Source: Ferrithrix thermotolerans DSM 19514
GTDB lineage: Bacteria > Actinomycetota > Acidimicrobiia > Acidimicrobiales > Acidimicrobiaceae
Reading direction: 5' to 3'
Assembly (NCBI RefSeq): GCF_900128965.1
Contig: NZ_FQUL01000010.1
Location: 1 to 64,000 of the forward strand
Length of the DNA: 64,000 nt
A program made the position numbers and the translations under genes. Shown here piece by piece: positions 9,040 to 17,119 of this stretch (its first letter is position 1; each line of letters begins with the position of its first letter). Under the pieces are notes generated by a model that did no database searches, was not told where the DNA came from, and saw nothing but the letters and a program-made list of their open reading frames with translations.

Positions 9040-10572
9040 TTAGTGGTTAGCCGGCTGGTCAAATGTAAGTCTTGGTTTCCGTGCCGCTAAAGCCTCGTCG
9101 ACTCGACGCGTTGGGGTATTTACCGGAGCCTCGTGGAGCTGACTCTGACCCTCTTTTGTAGTCGCCAACTCAGCTAACGCATTTAGCCTCTCCGCTAATA
9201 CAATCAAGGTTTGAAGCGACTCGGTCTCCGTAGGTTCCATCATAAGCGCCTCGTCCACAACCAACGGGAAGTACACGGTTGGGGCGTGAAACCCGTTGTC
9301 CAATAGCGCCTTTGCAATGTCTAGCGCCTTCACGCCACCTTCTTTTCGGAGTCGCTGTGCAGACGCCACGAACTCGTGCATACAGGTCTGGCTGTAGGGT
9401 ATATCGTACCGCTGCGAAACCATCTTCCTTAGCCAGTTTGCGTTCAAGACTGCATATTGAGACACTGCTTTCAAACCATCAAAACCGTTGTACAGCATGT
9501 AAGAGAGTGCTCTCGCCAACACCACAGCATTACCAAAAAATCCGTGCACCTTACCGATCGAGGCTTGGGGCGTGACCCATCGATACCTTTCGATACCGTC
9601 CTCCATGACAAGGGCAGGCTTTGGTCCGGGGAGGAATGGAGCTAGCTCAGCGGTTACTGCAACCGGTCCCGCCCCAGGACCACCCCCACCGTGAGGGGTG
9701 GCGAAGGTTTTATGGAGGTTTGAGTGGACTATATCAAAGCCCATGTCGCCCGGCCTAGTTATACCGATAATTGCGTTCAGGTTTGCTCCGTCGTAGTACA
9801 TAAGGCCGCCAACTGAGTGCACAGCCTCTGCTATCTGATGGATCTCTTCTTCAAAGAGACCCAAGGTGTTGGGGTTTGTGAGCATCATGCCCGCCACGTC
9901 GTCGTCTAGAAGCTTTCTCAGATGCTCAAGGTCTACTAGTCCTCTATCGTTGGAAGGTACGGTAACCGCCTCATATCCCGCCAGGGTTACAGAGGCCGGA
10001 TTAGTCCCGTGAGCAGAGTCCGGAATGATAACCTTTGTGCGCTTTCTTCCGTAAGAACGATGATAGGCCCCCATTATCAAAAGTCCGGTTAGCTCGCCAG
10101 CTGCTCCAGCCGCTGGCTGGAGCGTGGCTTCTGCCATACCGGTTATCTCGCATACGTAACGTTCAAGCGTAGCCATTAACTCAAGCCAACCTTGAGCGTG
10201 AGAGTCAGGGGTCAGTGGGTGGATGTCGTAAAGACCACTTGTCGTTGCAACCTGGTCTGCGAACTTTGGATTGTACTTCATGGTGCAGGAACCAAGTGGA
10301 TAAGCACCCAGATCAACCGCATACTGCCTTGATGATAGCCGCGTGAAATGTCCCACAAGGTCTCGCTCAGAGACCTCAGGAAGCTCCACTACTTTTTCTC
10401 TAAGTAAAGACTCTGGTACCGTCTCTTTAGGGTCCCTAACAGGTACCTCTTGAGTTCTAAGAGAAAAGGCTGTTCTACCTTTGGCGGAGAGCTCGAATAT
10501 CGTGGGCTCAGCGCTCTTACCCATCAGAGGTACTGAGCTAGCATCCCCACCTGCGTATACCTTATCTTGCAC
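9040..10572 (-). CDS. gcvPB: Glycine dehydrogenase (decarboxylating) subunit 2
   Basis: 510 residues, the C-terminal half of P-protein in organisms that split it. P-protein decarboxylates glycine and passes the aminomethyl group to the lipoyl arm of GcvH. The pyridoxal-phosphate lysine lies in HSNLHKTFATPHGGGG. GSCTMKYNP and SAHGTNPASV are also typical. The start is a GTG lying 11 bases inside the end of gcvPA, so the two subunits are likely translated together. Confidence 0.96.
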   Translation of the reverse strand: MQDKVYAGGDASSVPLMGKSAEPTIFELSAKGRTAFSLRTQEVPVRDPKETVPESLLREKVVELPEVSERDLVGHFTRLSSRQYAVDLGAYPLGSCTMKYNPKFADQVATTSGLYDIHPLTPDSHAQGWLELMATLERYVCEITGMAEATLQPAAGAAGELTGLLIMGAYHRSYGRKRTKVIIPDSAHGTNPASVTLAGYEAVTVPSNDRGLVDLEHLRKLLDDDVAGMMLTNPNTLGLFEEEIHQIAEAVHSVGGLMYYDGANLNAIIGITRPGDMGFDIVHSNLHKTFATPHGGGGPGAGPVAVTAELAPFLPGPKPALVMEDGIERYRWVTPQASIGKVHGFFGNAVVLARALSYMLYNGFDGLKAVSQYAVLNANWLRKMVSQRYDIPYSQTCMHEFVASAQRLRKEGGVKALDIAKALLDNGFHAPTVYFPLVVDEALMMEPTETESLQTLIVLAERLNALAELATTKEGQSQLHEAPVNTPTRRVDEALAARKPRLTFDQPANH

Positions 10573-11917
10573 TTTCGATTACCTCTGTTAGTAGATCTAC
10601 AAACCTGTCCATCTCACCCTTCGACCGTTTCTCAGTCGCTGTTACTATAAGCAGCTCCCTGGTCTCGCCTGAGACTTCGATCTCTCCCTTTACACCCGCA
10701 AGGAAACCTCTTGTTGCCATCTCTTCTATGACATAGTCGACTGAGACCGGAAGTTCGAGCGACGCCTCCCTAAGATAGGTTCGGTTTCGCAGCGAGACCC
10801 CCTTTATCGAAGTGAGCTTATCCACGAGATAGCGCGTGTTGTCATAACATCGATGGGCGGTATTTACAAAGCCCACCTTACCGAGCCATGAGAGATAAAT
10901 CGTCGCCCAGATGGCCATCAGGGTCTGATTGGTACAGACATTAGAGGTGGCTTTCTCGCGTCTTATATCCTGCTCTCGAGTACGTAGCGTCGTAACATAG
11001 GCAGTCTTGCCCTCGAGATCGACTGTTTCTCCTACGAGTCGTCCTGGTATCAGCCGGGTAAAACGTTTGCTGGTTGAAAACAACCCCAAGTACGGACCCC
11101 CGAAGGATAACGGAACCCCAAATGGTTGTCCCTCGGCTACAGCAACGTCCGCGCCGAGCTCACCAGGGCTTTTTAGGAGGGCCATCGCTACGGGATCGTA
11201 TGCAACGATTAGAAGTGCTCCGATGCGATCGCAATACTCTCTAAACAAAGAGAGGTTCTCGATTACACCAAAGTAGTTTGGATATCCAACAACTACAGCT
11301 GCCACGTCCTGTGGTAGGCTCTCCTCCCGTATCTGAGTCTCTAGATCAGGACTCAACAAAAGCCGATTCAGCGTCAGACCTGTTCCTTCTGCGAAGGTCC
11401 TTGCGGTCTCGACGTACCTTGGATTTACTCCGTCTGACACAAGTATCGTCGAGCGTTCGGTGGCAGCACAAGCCAAATTAATGGCCTCCACAAGGGCCGA
11501 GGCACCATCATATAGAGACGCATTTGAGATCTCAAGACCCGAGACCCTTGAGATCAACGTTTGAAACTCGAATAAGGCCTGCAGGACCCCTTGGGCAACC
11601 TCGGGCTGATAGGGAGTGTACGCAGTAACGAACTCGGACCGAAATCCCAGAGTCTTGAGGACCGAAGGGATTTCGTGGTCGTATGCACCTCCTCCAGCGA
11701 AGGACACGAGCGGCTTCGATAGGTTCAGATTCCTTTGAGCAAATGCGCTCATGGTATCGAGCACTTCGAACTCTGAGACACCGGCGGGAAGATTGAGTTC
11801 ACGCTTTAGCCTTAGATCGCTATCTATTAGATGAAAAAGTTGATCCAGAGAATCGAGCTCTAGATCGTCGAGCATCTTTTTCGTTTCAGCTTCACTATGT
11901 GGAATGAAAGACGGCAT
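10562..11917 (-). CDS. gcvPA: Glycine dehydrogenase (decarboxylating) subunit 1
   Basis: About 451 residues from the ATG at 11917, chosen because AGGAAGGAG precedes it at good spacing; a longer open frame to 11968 adds 17 residues without a ribosome site. Typical features are FIPHSEAE at the start, FAGGGAYDHEIPSVL, YTPYQPEVAQG and TSNVCTNQTLMA. It forms the P-protein with gcvPB, whose start it overlaps. gcvT lies 90 bases upstream in the same direction. Confidence 0.96.
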   Translation of the reverse strand: MPSFIPHSEAETKKMLDDLELDSLDQLFHLIDSDLRLKRELNLPAGVSEFEVLDTMSAFAQRNLNLSKPLVSFAGGGAYDHEIPSVLKTLGFRSEFVTAYTPYQPEVAQGVLQALFEFQTLISRVSGLEISNASLYDGASALVEAINLACAATERSTILVSDGVNPRYVETARTFAEGTGLTLNRLLLSPDLETQIREESLPQDVAAVVVGYPNYFGVIENLSLFREYCDRIGALLIVAYDPVAMALLKSPGELGADVAVAEGQPFGVPLSFGGPYLGLFSTSKRFTRLIPGRLVGETVDLEGKTAYVTTLRTREQDIRREKATSNVCTNQTLMAIWATIYLSWLGKVGFVNTAHRCYDNTRYLVDKLTSIKGVSLRNRTYLREASLELPVSVDYVIEEMATRGFLAGVKGEIEVSGETRELLIVTATEKRSKGEMDRFVDLLTEVIESAR

Positions 11918-12007
11918 CGCCCGCTCCTTCCTTTCTAAATACTTCAGACGGTACCTGCGAATCAGCAATTCTTAGCGGTTGTTGTCCTTGCGTCTCTGTC
12001 TTTCATC

Positions 12008-13063
12008 CTAAGAGTTCTTTGCAATAAATGGTAAATTGACTACCTCAAATGGAAGTTTGTTTCCACGCGCCTCTATGAAAACTTCATCTCGAAATCGCAG
12101 ATCTTGGTAGGAGTAGATCAGGGCTATGGCCTTTGAAAGAGAAGGAGAAAAGTTTCCAGAGGACACCCACCCGATCTCGCCGTCCTTCCCAAAAACCTTC
12201 ATGTGAGAACGCACGGGTTGGCGACTTTGAGACATAAGACCATAAAGAAGGAACCGGGGACCACTCTCTTTGCGCTTTAGGTAGGCGTCTCTGCCTATGA
12301 AGTCTCCCTTTGACAGGGAAACGACCCACTCCAATCTGGCCTCAATGGGTGTTATCCCTGGACCAAGCTCATTTCCGTGCAATGGTAGAGCTGCCTCTAG
12401 TCGTAAGGTGTCACGCGCTCCAAGACCGGCGGGAACTACCCCTTCTTCGAGCAATCGACTAAAGAGCTTTACGGAAGCCTCGTTTTCTATCGAGATCTCT
12501 ACACCGTCCTCGCCGGTGTAACCGGTACCGGCTACCAGGATCTCCACTCCTTCAAAGTTGTAGTGACCGACCCGAAACCGACCGACTCCAGCCGACTCAG
12601 GTATGACCTTAGCTAGCACATCTCGAGTCTTTGGCCCTTGTAGCGCCAAGATAGATCGGGTCTCAGTGGTATCTTCACCGCCGATACGCTCCCTCACCCT
12701 CTCAGTGTTAGAAGCGTTGGGCATCACAAGAAATCTCTGATCATTGTCCCACCAAACAATGATGTCATCTAACACAGAGGCGTCCTGTCCGTCGAGAAGG
12801 TGGGTGTACTGCGCTCTCCCTGGAGTGATCTTGCCAAGGTCGTTACTTAGGTGCCGCTGTAGCAGGTCGAAGGCGTCGATGCCCTTCACCTCGACAGTTC
12901 CAAGATGACTAACGTCAAATACCACTGACCTAGATCGACACGATAGATGCTCTTTAAGGGTTCCAAGGGGGTAGGATAAGGGCATCTCCCAGCCACCGAA
13001 GTCCACCATCTTGGCGCCTAAGGATATGTGGAGGTCATACAAAGCACTGCGTTTCAACGTCAC
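12008..13063 (-). CDS. gcvT: Aminomethyltransferase (T-protein)
   Basis: 351 residues. T-protein moves the one-carbon unit from the aminomethyl-lipoyl H-protein to tetrahydrofolate, releasing ammonia. The start SALYDLHISLGAKMVDFGGWE, VFDVSHLGTVEV, the folate region GTGYTGEDGVEI and LGARDTLRLEAALPL are all family hallmarks. It is first in the gcvT-gcvPA-gcvPB run. The 246 bases before it contain no glycine riboswitch that I can recognise. Confidence 0.96.
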   Translation of the reverse strand: MTLKRSALYDLHISLGAKMVDFGGWEMPLSYPLGTLKEHLSCRSRSVVFDVSHLGTVEVKGIDAFDLLQRHLSNDLGKITPGRAQYTHLLDGQDASVLDDIIVWWDNDQRFLVMPNASNTERVRERIGGEDTTETRSILALQGPKTRDVLAKVIPESAGVGRFRVGHYNFEGVEILVAGTGYTGEDGVEISIENEASVKLFSRLLEEGVVPAGLGARDTLRLEAALPLHGNELGPGITPIEARLEWVVSLSKGDFIGRDAYLKRKESGPRFLLYGLMSQSRQPVRSHMKVFGKDGEIGWVSSGNFSPSLSKAIALIYSYQDLRFRDEVFIEARGNKLPFEVVNLPFIAKNS

Positions 13064-13309
13064 GTGTCGATAATAGCAGTCTCAGAAAGAGTTGCGGAGT
13101 TACCGATGCTAAAAGGAGTTTGGTTTCACCACCAAATAAAGCTAAGTTTCGTTATCTTTGTTCATTAGGAGGGATCTCTTACTCCAAGACAAAGCTCTCT
13201 GCGAGATACACACTTGCCGAGACCCAGCAAGGGTTTCAACGGTTGACACGGAGATTTTGCTCCATGGTCGTGAATGTACGAAAACCCTAAAGTGGGCAAC
13301 ATTCGAACT

Positions 13310-13834
13310 TTAAACAGCCTTAGGCATGGGTTCGAACAGACTTGGCTGAACCTCTTGAGGACTACGTTCTTTCAGTCGAGATATGTCGACTTCAAGTTCC
13401 CTTATCATAGTATTGTAGGGCACGACAACAACCGCGTCAGAGAGACCTGCGCCTAGACGTTCGATGAGAACATCTAGAGCGAGCAAAGCCACCGACTCGT
13501 GCGAGACGACAAGGTAACTCGAGCCCTTGGAGTCTGTATCTAAAACAGACTTCGTCTTCGCAAGAGCCTGGCGAATAGCAGGAAGAGATAGTCCGGCATC
13601 AAGAAGCCTCTTCACCAACTTTAGCCAAAGGAGATCCTGGAAGGAGTAGAGGCGTTGGGAACCTGAGCCGTTAGCGTCTTCCACTGAGGGCACCACAAGA
13701 CCAGTCCTAGCCCAGTAATCGAGCTGGCGATAGGTTATCTTAACCAGCTTACAGGCTTGTGGTCCACGGAAACTGTCTTTATCTCCTTTAGAAGATGAGT
13801 CCATGGACCCAACTCCGTTCTTGTCGTTTCTCAT
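13310..13834 (-). CDS. MerR-family regulator (garA-cluster type)
   Basis: About 174 residues from the ATG at 13834, chosen because AAAGGAGAGG precedes it; the frame is open further up to 13888 but runs through a candidate operator. The HTH is KLVKITYRQLDYWARTGLV with RLYSFQDLLWLKLVKRLLDAGLS, the MerR pattern. There are no C-terminal metal-binding cysteines. By position and type it corresponds to the second MerR gene that follows the bifunctional nuclease in mycobacterial garA clusters (Rv1830). Target genes are unknown; gcvT lies downstream. Confidence 0.85.
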   Translation of the reverse strand: MRNDKNGVGSMDSSSKGDKDSFRGPQACKLVKITYRQLDYWARTGLVVPSVEDANGSGSQRLYSFQDLLWLKLVKRLLDAGLSLPAIRQALAKTKSVLDTDSKGSSYLVVSHESVALLALDVLIERLGAGLSDAVVVVPYNTMIRELEVDISRLKERSPQEVQPSLFEPMPKAV

Positions 13835-13867
13835 AGCAGCCTCTCCTTTGATGGAGAATTTAGTTAC

Positions 13868-13881
13868 ACAATTGTTATTGT
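13868..13881. promoter_or_regulatory. Candidate MerR operator
   Basis: ACAAT and ATTGT arms separated by TGTT form a 14-base inverted repeat 34 bases before the chosen start of the MerR gene. This is where a MerR-type autoregulatory site would lie. Only the symmetry and position support it. Confidence 0.3.
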
Positions 13882-13975
13882 ATCGCAAATTCCAGTAGCG
13901 ACTCTCACTTCATCGGACTACTTTGCCTAGTCCTAAAGACGATCTTTTTGAGAAATCGCTGCTTAGAGATTCAGT

Positions 13976-14485
13976 CTATGAGAAGTCTTCGGGCTTGATG
14001 GTGTCTAAGAAGTCACGAAACTCCCCAACTATCTCTTCAGGATTGGGAACGGGAGCGTCAATATCTTCATCGTCTGCGACCTCATCGACCACCACACCTT
14101 CTGCATCTATTAGATCCTCGGCAACAAACATCGGAGCTCCAGTTCTTATCGCAAGAGCAACTCCGTCAGATGGTCTACAAGAAACTATGATAGGACCCCT
14201 ACCCTGGATAATCTCCATCTCTGCGTAGAAGGTTCCACCTTTGAGTTCGGTGATAACCACCCTAAGCAAGGATCCTCCCAATACTTCAATAACATCGCGA
14301 AGCAGGTCGTGAGTGAGTGGCCTAGGAGTTTCAAGGCCTCTTGCTGCGATCTCTATGGCGGAGGCCTCTGGAGAACCGATAAAGACTGGAAGCGTGCGTC
14401 TGGGGCTTTCGAGTTCCTGAAGCAACATAACTGGAGCGTTTGTTCGTACGTCCACCTTTACTCCAACTAATTCAACTTCGACCAT
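13976..14485 (-). CDS. Bifunctional nuclease family protein (DUF151)
   Basis: 169 residues. The DUF151 domain fills about residues 1-135: VMLLQELESPRRTLPVFIG, EASAIEIAARG, PRPLTHDLL, and RPSDGVALAIRTGAPMFV. Family members have DNase and RNase activity in vitro; their cellular role is not settled. The C-terminus is very acidic (DEVADDEDIDAPV). It lies between the two MerR genes as in mycobacteria (Rv1829). Confidence 0.93.
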   Translation of the reverse strand: MVEVELVGVKVDVRTNAPVMLLQELESPRRTLPVFIGSPEASAIEIAARGLETPRPLTHDLLRDVIEVLGGSLLRVVITELKGGTFYAEMEIIQGRGPIIVSCRPSDGVALAIRTGAPMFVAEDLIDAEGVVVDEVADDEDIDAPVPNPEEIVGEFRDFLDTIKPEDFS

Positions 14486-14500
14486 GTCTTGAATCTAGTC

Positions 14501-14524
14501 GGAACGTTCCAATGTTTCAATGTT
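14501..14524. promoter_or_regulatory. Short symmetric and repeated bases before the nuclease gene
   Basis: GGAACGTTCC at 14501-14510 is a perfect 10-base palindrome. It is followed at once by CAATGTT twice in tandem (14510-14516 and 14518-14524). It lies in the 104-base gap between ftsR and the bifunctional nuclease gene, 16 bases upstream of the latter. A regulator site is possible but unproven. Confidence 0.25.
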
Positions 14525-14589
14525 ATCGAGGCTACCAAAGACCAAGGCACACACGTCGGCCCACTAAACGTCGTGGATTTTATCGGAGT

Positions 14590-15603
14590 TCAGAGCTTCA
14601 TGAAGTTATCAAGGAGTCTCTCCATGAAGTACCCCCTGAGACAGCCTCCTAGAGTCTTTAGATCACTTAGCTGTTCCTGCGCCTTGTGGCGTGCTTGGGG
14701 ATTACGTTGACGGAGAAGAGGAGTTATCACCTGTTCCATAAAACCCACCTCGCGCTCTGCCGAAAGTTTGTACATACGAAGATGCCTGGAACTAACACCG
14801 TACTTCTTGAAGACTAACACCAGCTGCACGATCTCGAAGTCAAGCCTTCCGTAGTACTTCTCCCCGGCGATCATTTCGGACTCTATGAGTCCGTAGGACT
14901 CCACCTCGTTGATCTCTGATACTTTAGCCCCAGTTAGACGAGACAGCTCTTCGACAGAGAACAGATCGTCCCGTCCAAAGTCGATCGATTCTCTCGATAG
15001 ATGGGACGACGTCGCAGACTGCTTCTCACCACTGTCTGCACGATGACCACCAGCAGACTCTTCGACACCTTCGGGGTTTGAAGGCCTAACTAACGGATTT
15101 TGATCCGTATTCCTCTCTGTAGCCACCTGGTGAGGCGTTGAAGCCTTTCCCTCTGATAGCTCGGCAGGAGGTATAGTACTGGAAGGTCCAATGTCGCCAT
15201 CCCTATTTGCCAGCCTTGACACCAAATCCACTAGGCGACTGGAGTCTCCCGGCTCCTTTACAGGAGATTTATCCGCCTCAGGCAGATCTTCGAACTGAAG
15301 TGTAGGTTGGGTAAATACGTCGGTCGGTTCAGCTAATTTGCCATCAAGAGTATCTTTAATCACCTTGAGCGGGAGAAACGAGTCTCTTTGAAGGTGAAGA
15401 ACCTTTCTTAGTCTCTCGATGTCGTAAGGATAAAACTTTCGATAACCAGACGGAGTCCGCTCTGGATCGATAAGGCCCTGACTTTCAAGGTAGCGGATCT
15501 TGGAGATCGACACATCAGGAAAGTCCTTCTTTATAAGCGCGAGAACCTCCCCGATCGAAAGGTAGTCAACATCCTCCGACATCTCAGAACTCCTAGGGAT
15601 CAT
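14590..15603 (-). CDS. ftsR: FtsR-like MerR-family regulator
   Basis: 337 residues. The N-terminal MerR HTH reads LSIGEVLALIKKDFPDVSIS, then IRYLESQGLIDPERTPSGYR and FYPYDIERLRKVLHLQRD. A low-complexity acidic linker (about residues 90-210) leads to a second conserved block (FSVEELSRLTGAKVSEINEV). This architecture is that of FtsR, reported in Corynebacterium glutamicum as a regulator of the cell-division gene ftsZ and encoded next to the FHA protein OdhI. Here it also follows the FHA gene, with the ATGA start/stop overlap typical of coupling. The linker is unusually long and Ser/Pro/Asp-rich. Confidence 0.88.
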   Translation of the reverse strand: MIPRSSEMSEDVDYLSIGEVLALIKKDFPDVSISKIRYLESQGLIDPERTPSGYRKFYPYDIERLRKVLHLQRDSFLPLKVIKDTLDGKLAEPTDVFTQPTLQFEDLPEADKSPVKEPGDSSRLVDLVSRLANRDGDIGPSSTIPPAELSEGKASTPHQVATERNTDQNPLVRPSNPEGVEESAGGHRADSGEKQSATSSHLSRESIDFGRDDLFSVEELSRLTGAKVSEINEVESYGLIESEMIAGEKYYGRLDFEIVQLVLVFKKYGVSSRHLRMYKLSAEREVGFMEQVITPLLRQRNPQARHKAQEQLSDLKTLGGCLRGYFMERLLDNFMKL

Positions 15604-16088
15604 CTCTGCTCTTGCTCTACGTCGAAAGATACAAAGGTAAAGCGGTACTTTCCAATTTGAAGTTCATCACCGTGGCGGAGAACAGCACTTTCCACACGTT
15701 CTTTGTTGAGATAACTTCCATTTAACGAACCCGTATCTTTAATCTCGTAACCGTGAGCCGTTCGCCTGATCTCTGCATGTCGTCGCGAAACGGTTACATC
15801 ATCCAAGAAGATATCAGACTCTGGATGTCGACCAACAGTAGTCAACTCTCGATCAAGATCGAACCTAGAACCAGCCCCCTCTCCAACTCTTACAACTAAC
15901 GCCGCTTGCCCCTGAGGAACCTCAGACAAAGCCCTAAGATAAACTTCATCGTTAGTATCGGAGACCAAGTCAAGTTGAACGAAACTAGATGTGGTTTCGT
16001 CTTCTTGAACCACCAACGGGCGTCCGCATGAGGAACAGTACCGAGATCCATCTTGGTTTCCGTGTCCACAGCTAAGACAGGTGATCAA
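15600..16088 (-). CDS. garA: GarA/OdhI-like FHA protein with zinc ribbon
   Basis: 162 residues. A zinc ribbon (CLSCGHGN...YCSSCGRPL, Cys at 4, 7, 18 and 21) is followed by the tetrapeptide ETTS at residues 31-34 and then an FHA domain: VGRHPESDIFLDDVTVSRRH, then DTGSLNGSYLN. In mycobacterial GarA and corynebacterial OdhI, ETTS is phosphorylated by Ser/Thr kinases and controls whether the protein inhibits 2-oxoglutarate dehydrogenase and glutamate enzymes. Seeing the motif plus the gene order makes orthology likely. The start ATG is 100 bases after gcvH. Confidence 0.92.
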   Translation of the reverse strand: MITCLSCGHGNQDGSRYCSSCGRPLVVQEDETTSSFVQLDLVSDTNDEVYLRALSEVPQGQAALVVRVGEGAGSRFDLDRELTTVGRHPESDIFLDDVTVSRRHAEIRRTAHGYEIKDTGSLNGSYLNKERVESAVLRHGDELQIGKYRFTFVSFDVEQEQR

Positions 16089-16190
16089 AGCAACTCCCTA
16101 CATCTAATTTCCCAGCCCTAATGATACAAGATTAGCCTCAACCTTAACACAACCTAGAGGGTTTTCCCTACGTCGAGGCGGAGCTCGCAC

Positions 16191-16574
16191 TCAGTCGATG
16201 AAGTCAGCGTACTGCTCAGGGGTCATGAGGCTCTCAACCTCTCCAGATCCCGAGATCTCGATGTCACAGATCCATCCGTCTCCATAGGGGTCTGTGTTTA
16301 GGAGTTCTGGCGCACTTTCGAGTTCCGTGTTGACTGCCACCACTTTACCCGAAACAGGAGCGAACACATCGGAGACCGATTTTGTTGACTCAACCTCTCC
16401 CAAGGCATCGCCTGACTCGACAGTAGAACCGATCTTAGGCAGACCAACAAATACAATGTCTCCAAGGGCATCTTGTGCATAGTCGGTTATGCCCACCCTA
16501 ACCACTTGACTGCCAGCTTGGGGTCGGACCCACTCGTGATCTTTGGAATACCTTAGATTTTCAGGAAGATTCAT
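16191..16574 (-). CDS. gcvH: Glycine cleavage system H protein
   Basis: 127 residues, the full family length. H-protein carries the lipoyl arm between the P, T and L proteins. The lipoylated lysine is in EVESTKSVSDVFAPVSG. LRYSKDHEWVR at the start and DGWICDIEISGSGE near the end are typical. It lies upstream of garA in the same direction, apart from gcvT-gcvPA-gcvPB but in one conserved neighbourhood. No lipoate genes are in the window. Confidence 0.97.
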   Translation of the reverse strand: MNLPENLRYSKDHEWVRPQAGSQVVRVGITDYAQDALGDIVFVGLPKIGSTVESGDALGEVESTKSVSDVFAPVSGKVVAVNTELESAPELLNTDPYGDGWICDIEISGSGEVESLMTPEQYADFID

Positions 16575-16745
16575 TCCTCGAATCTTAGTGGATCTTTATG
16601 GTCCTCGTCTTCAAAGAAAATGTTTTTCGGGGCTAGTTTTGCACTCTGTCATTACCTTTATTACCTAAGGGGAGATCCACTCACAAAGCTTGCCTAAAGA
16701 AACGCACCTCAAGCGCGTGTAGCTTGTATAGCAGATGGAGCAACT

Positions 16746-17117
16746 ATGATTGACGAAAACAAGCCCAACAGCAACGAAGAGGTCGAAAAGATCGATACAA
16801 CTGACATCTCGGAGGTTGAACAAAAAGCTGCTGTACCTCCTGTCTCAGGTCGCAGCGACAAGAAGGTTGCGCACAGAACTCGAGCTTCCGCCCTCTTTAT
16901 TGCTGTAACGCTTGCAGCTGTCATCCTGATACTACTACTTGTGTTCGTATTGCAAAATTTAAACAGCGTACCAATTTACTTCCTGGGCCTAAAGGGACAC
17001 CTTCCTCTCGGAGTGGCCCTCATATTTGCTGTTGTAGGAGGAGTTCTACTGAGCAGTGTTATCGCATCTCTTAGAATCCTGCAGCTACGACTTCGGGCTC
17101 GACGACTAGGCCACTAA
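16746..17117 (+). CDS. LapA-domain (DUF1049) membrane protein
   Basis: 123 residues: an acidic cytoplasmic start, then two helices (SALFIAVTLAAVILILLLVF and GVALIFAVVGGVLLSSVIAS) separated by the NLNSVPIYFLGLKGHLPLG segment that marks the LapA/DUF1049 domain, and a basic tail. In proteobacteria LapA works with LapB in envelope assembly; the actinobacterial role is unknown. It ends two bases from the convergent ManC-type gene. Confidence 0.82.
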   Translation: MIDENKPNSNEEVEKIDTTDISEVEQKAAVPPVSGRSDKKVAHRTRASALFIAVTLAAVILILLLVFVLQNLNSVPIYFLGLKGHLPLGVALIFAVVGGVLLSSVIASLRILQLRLRARRLGH

Positions 17118-17119
17118 CC

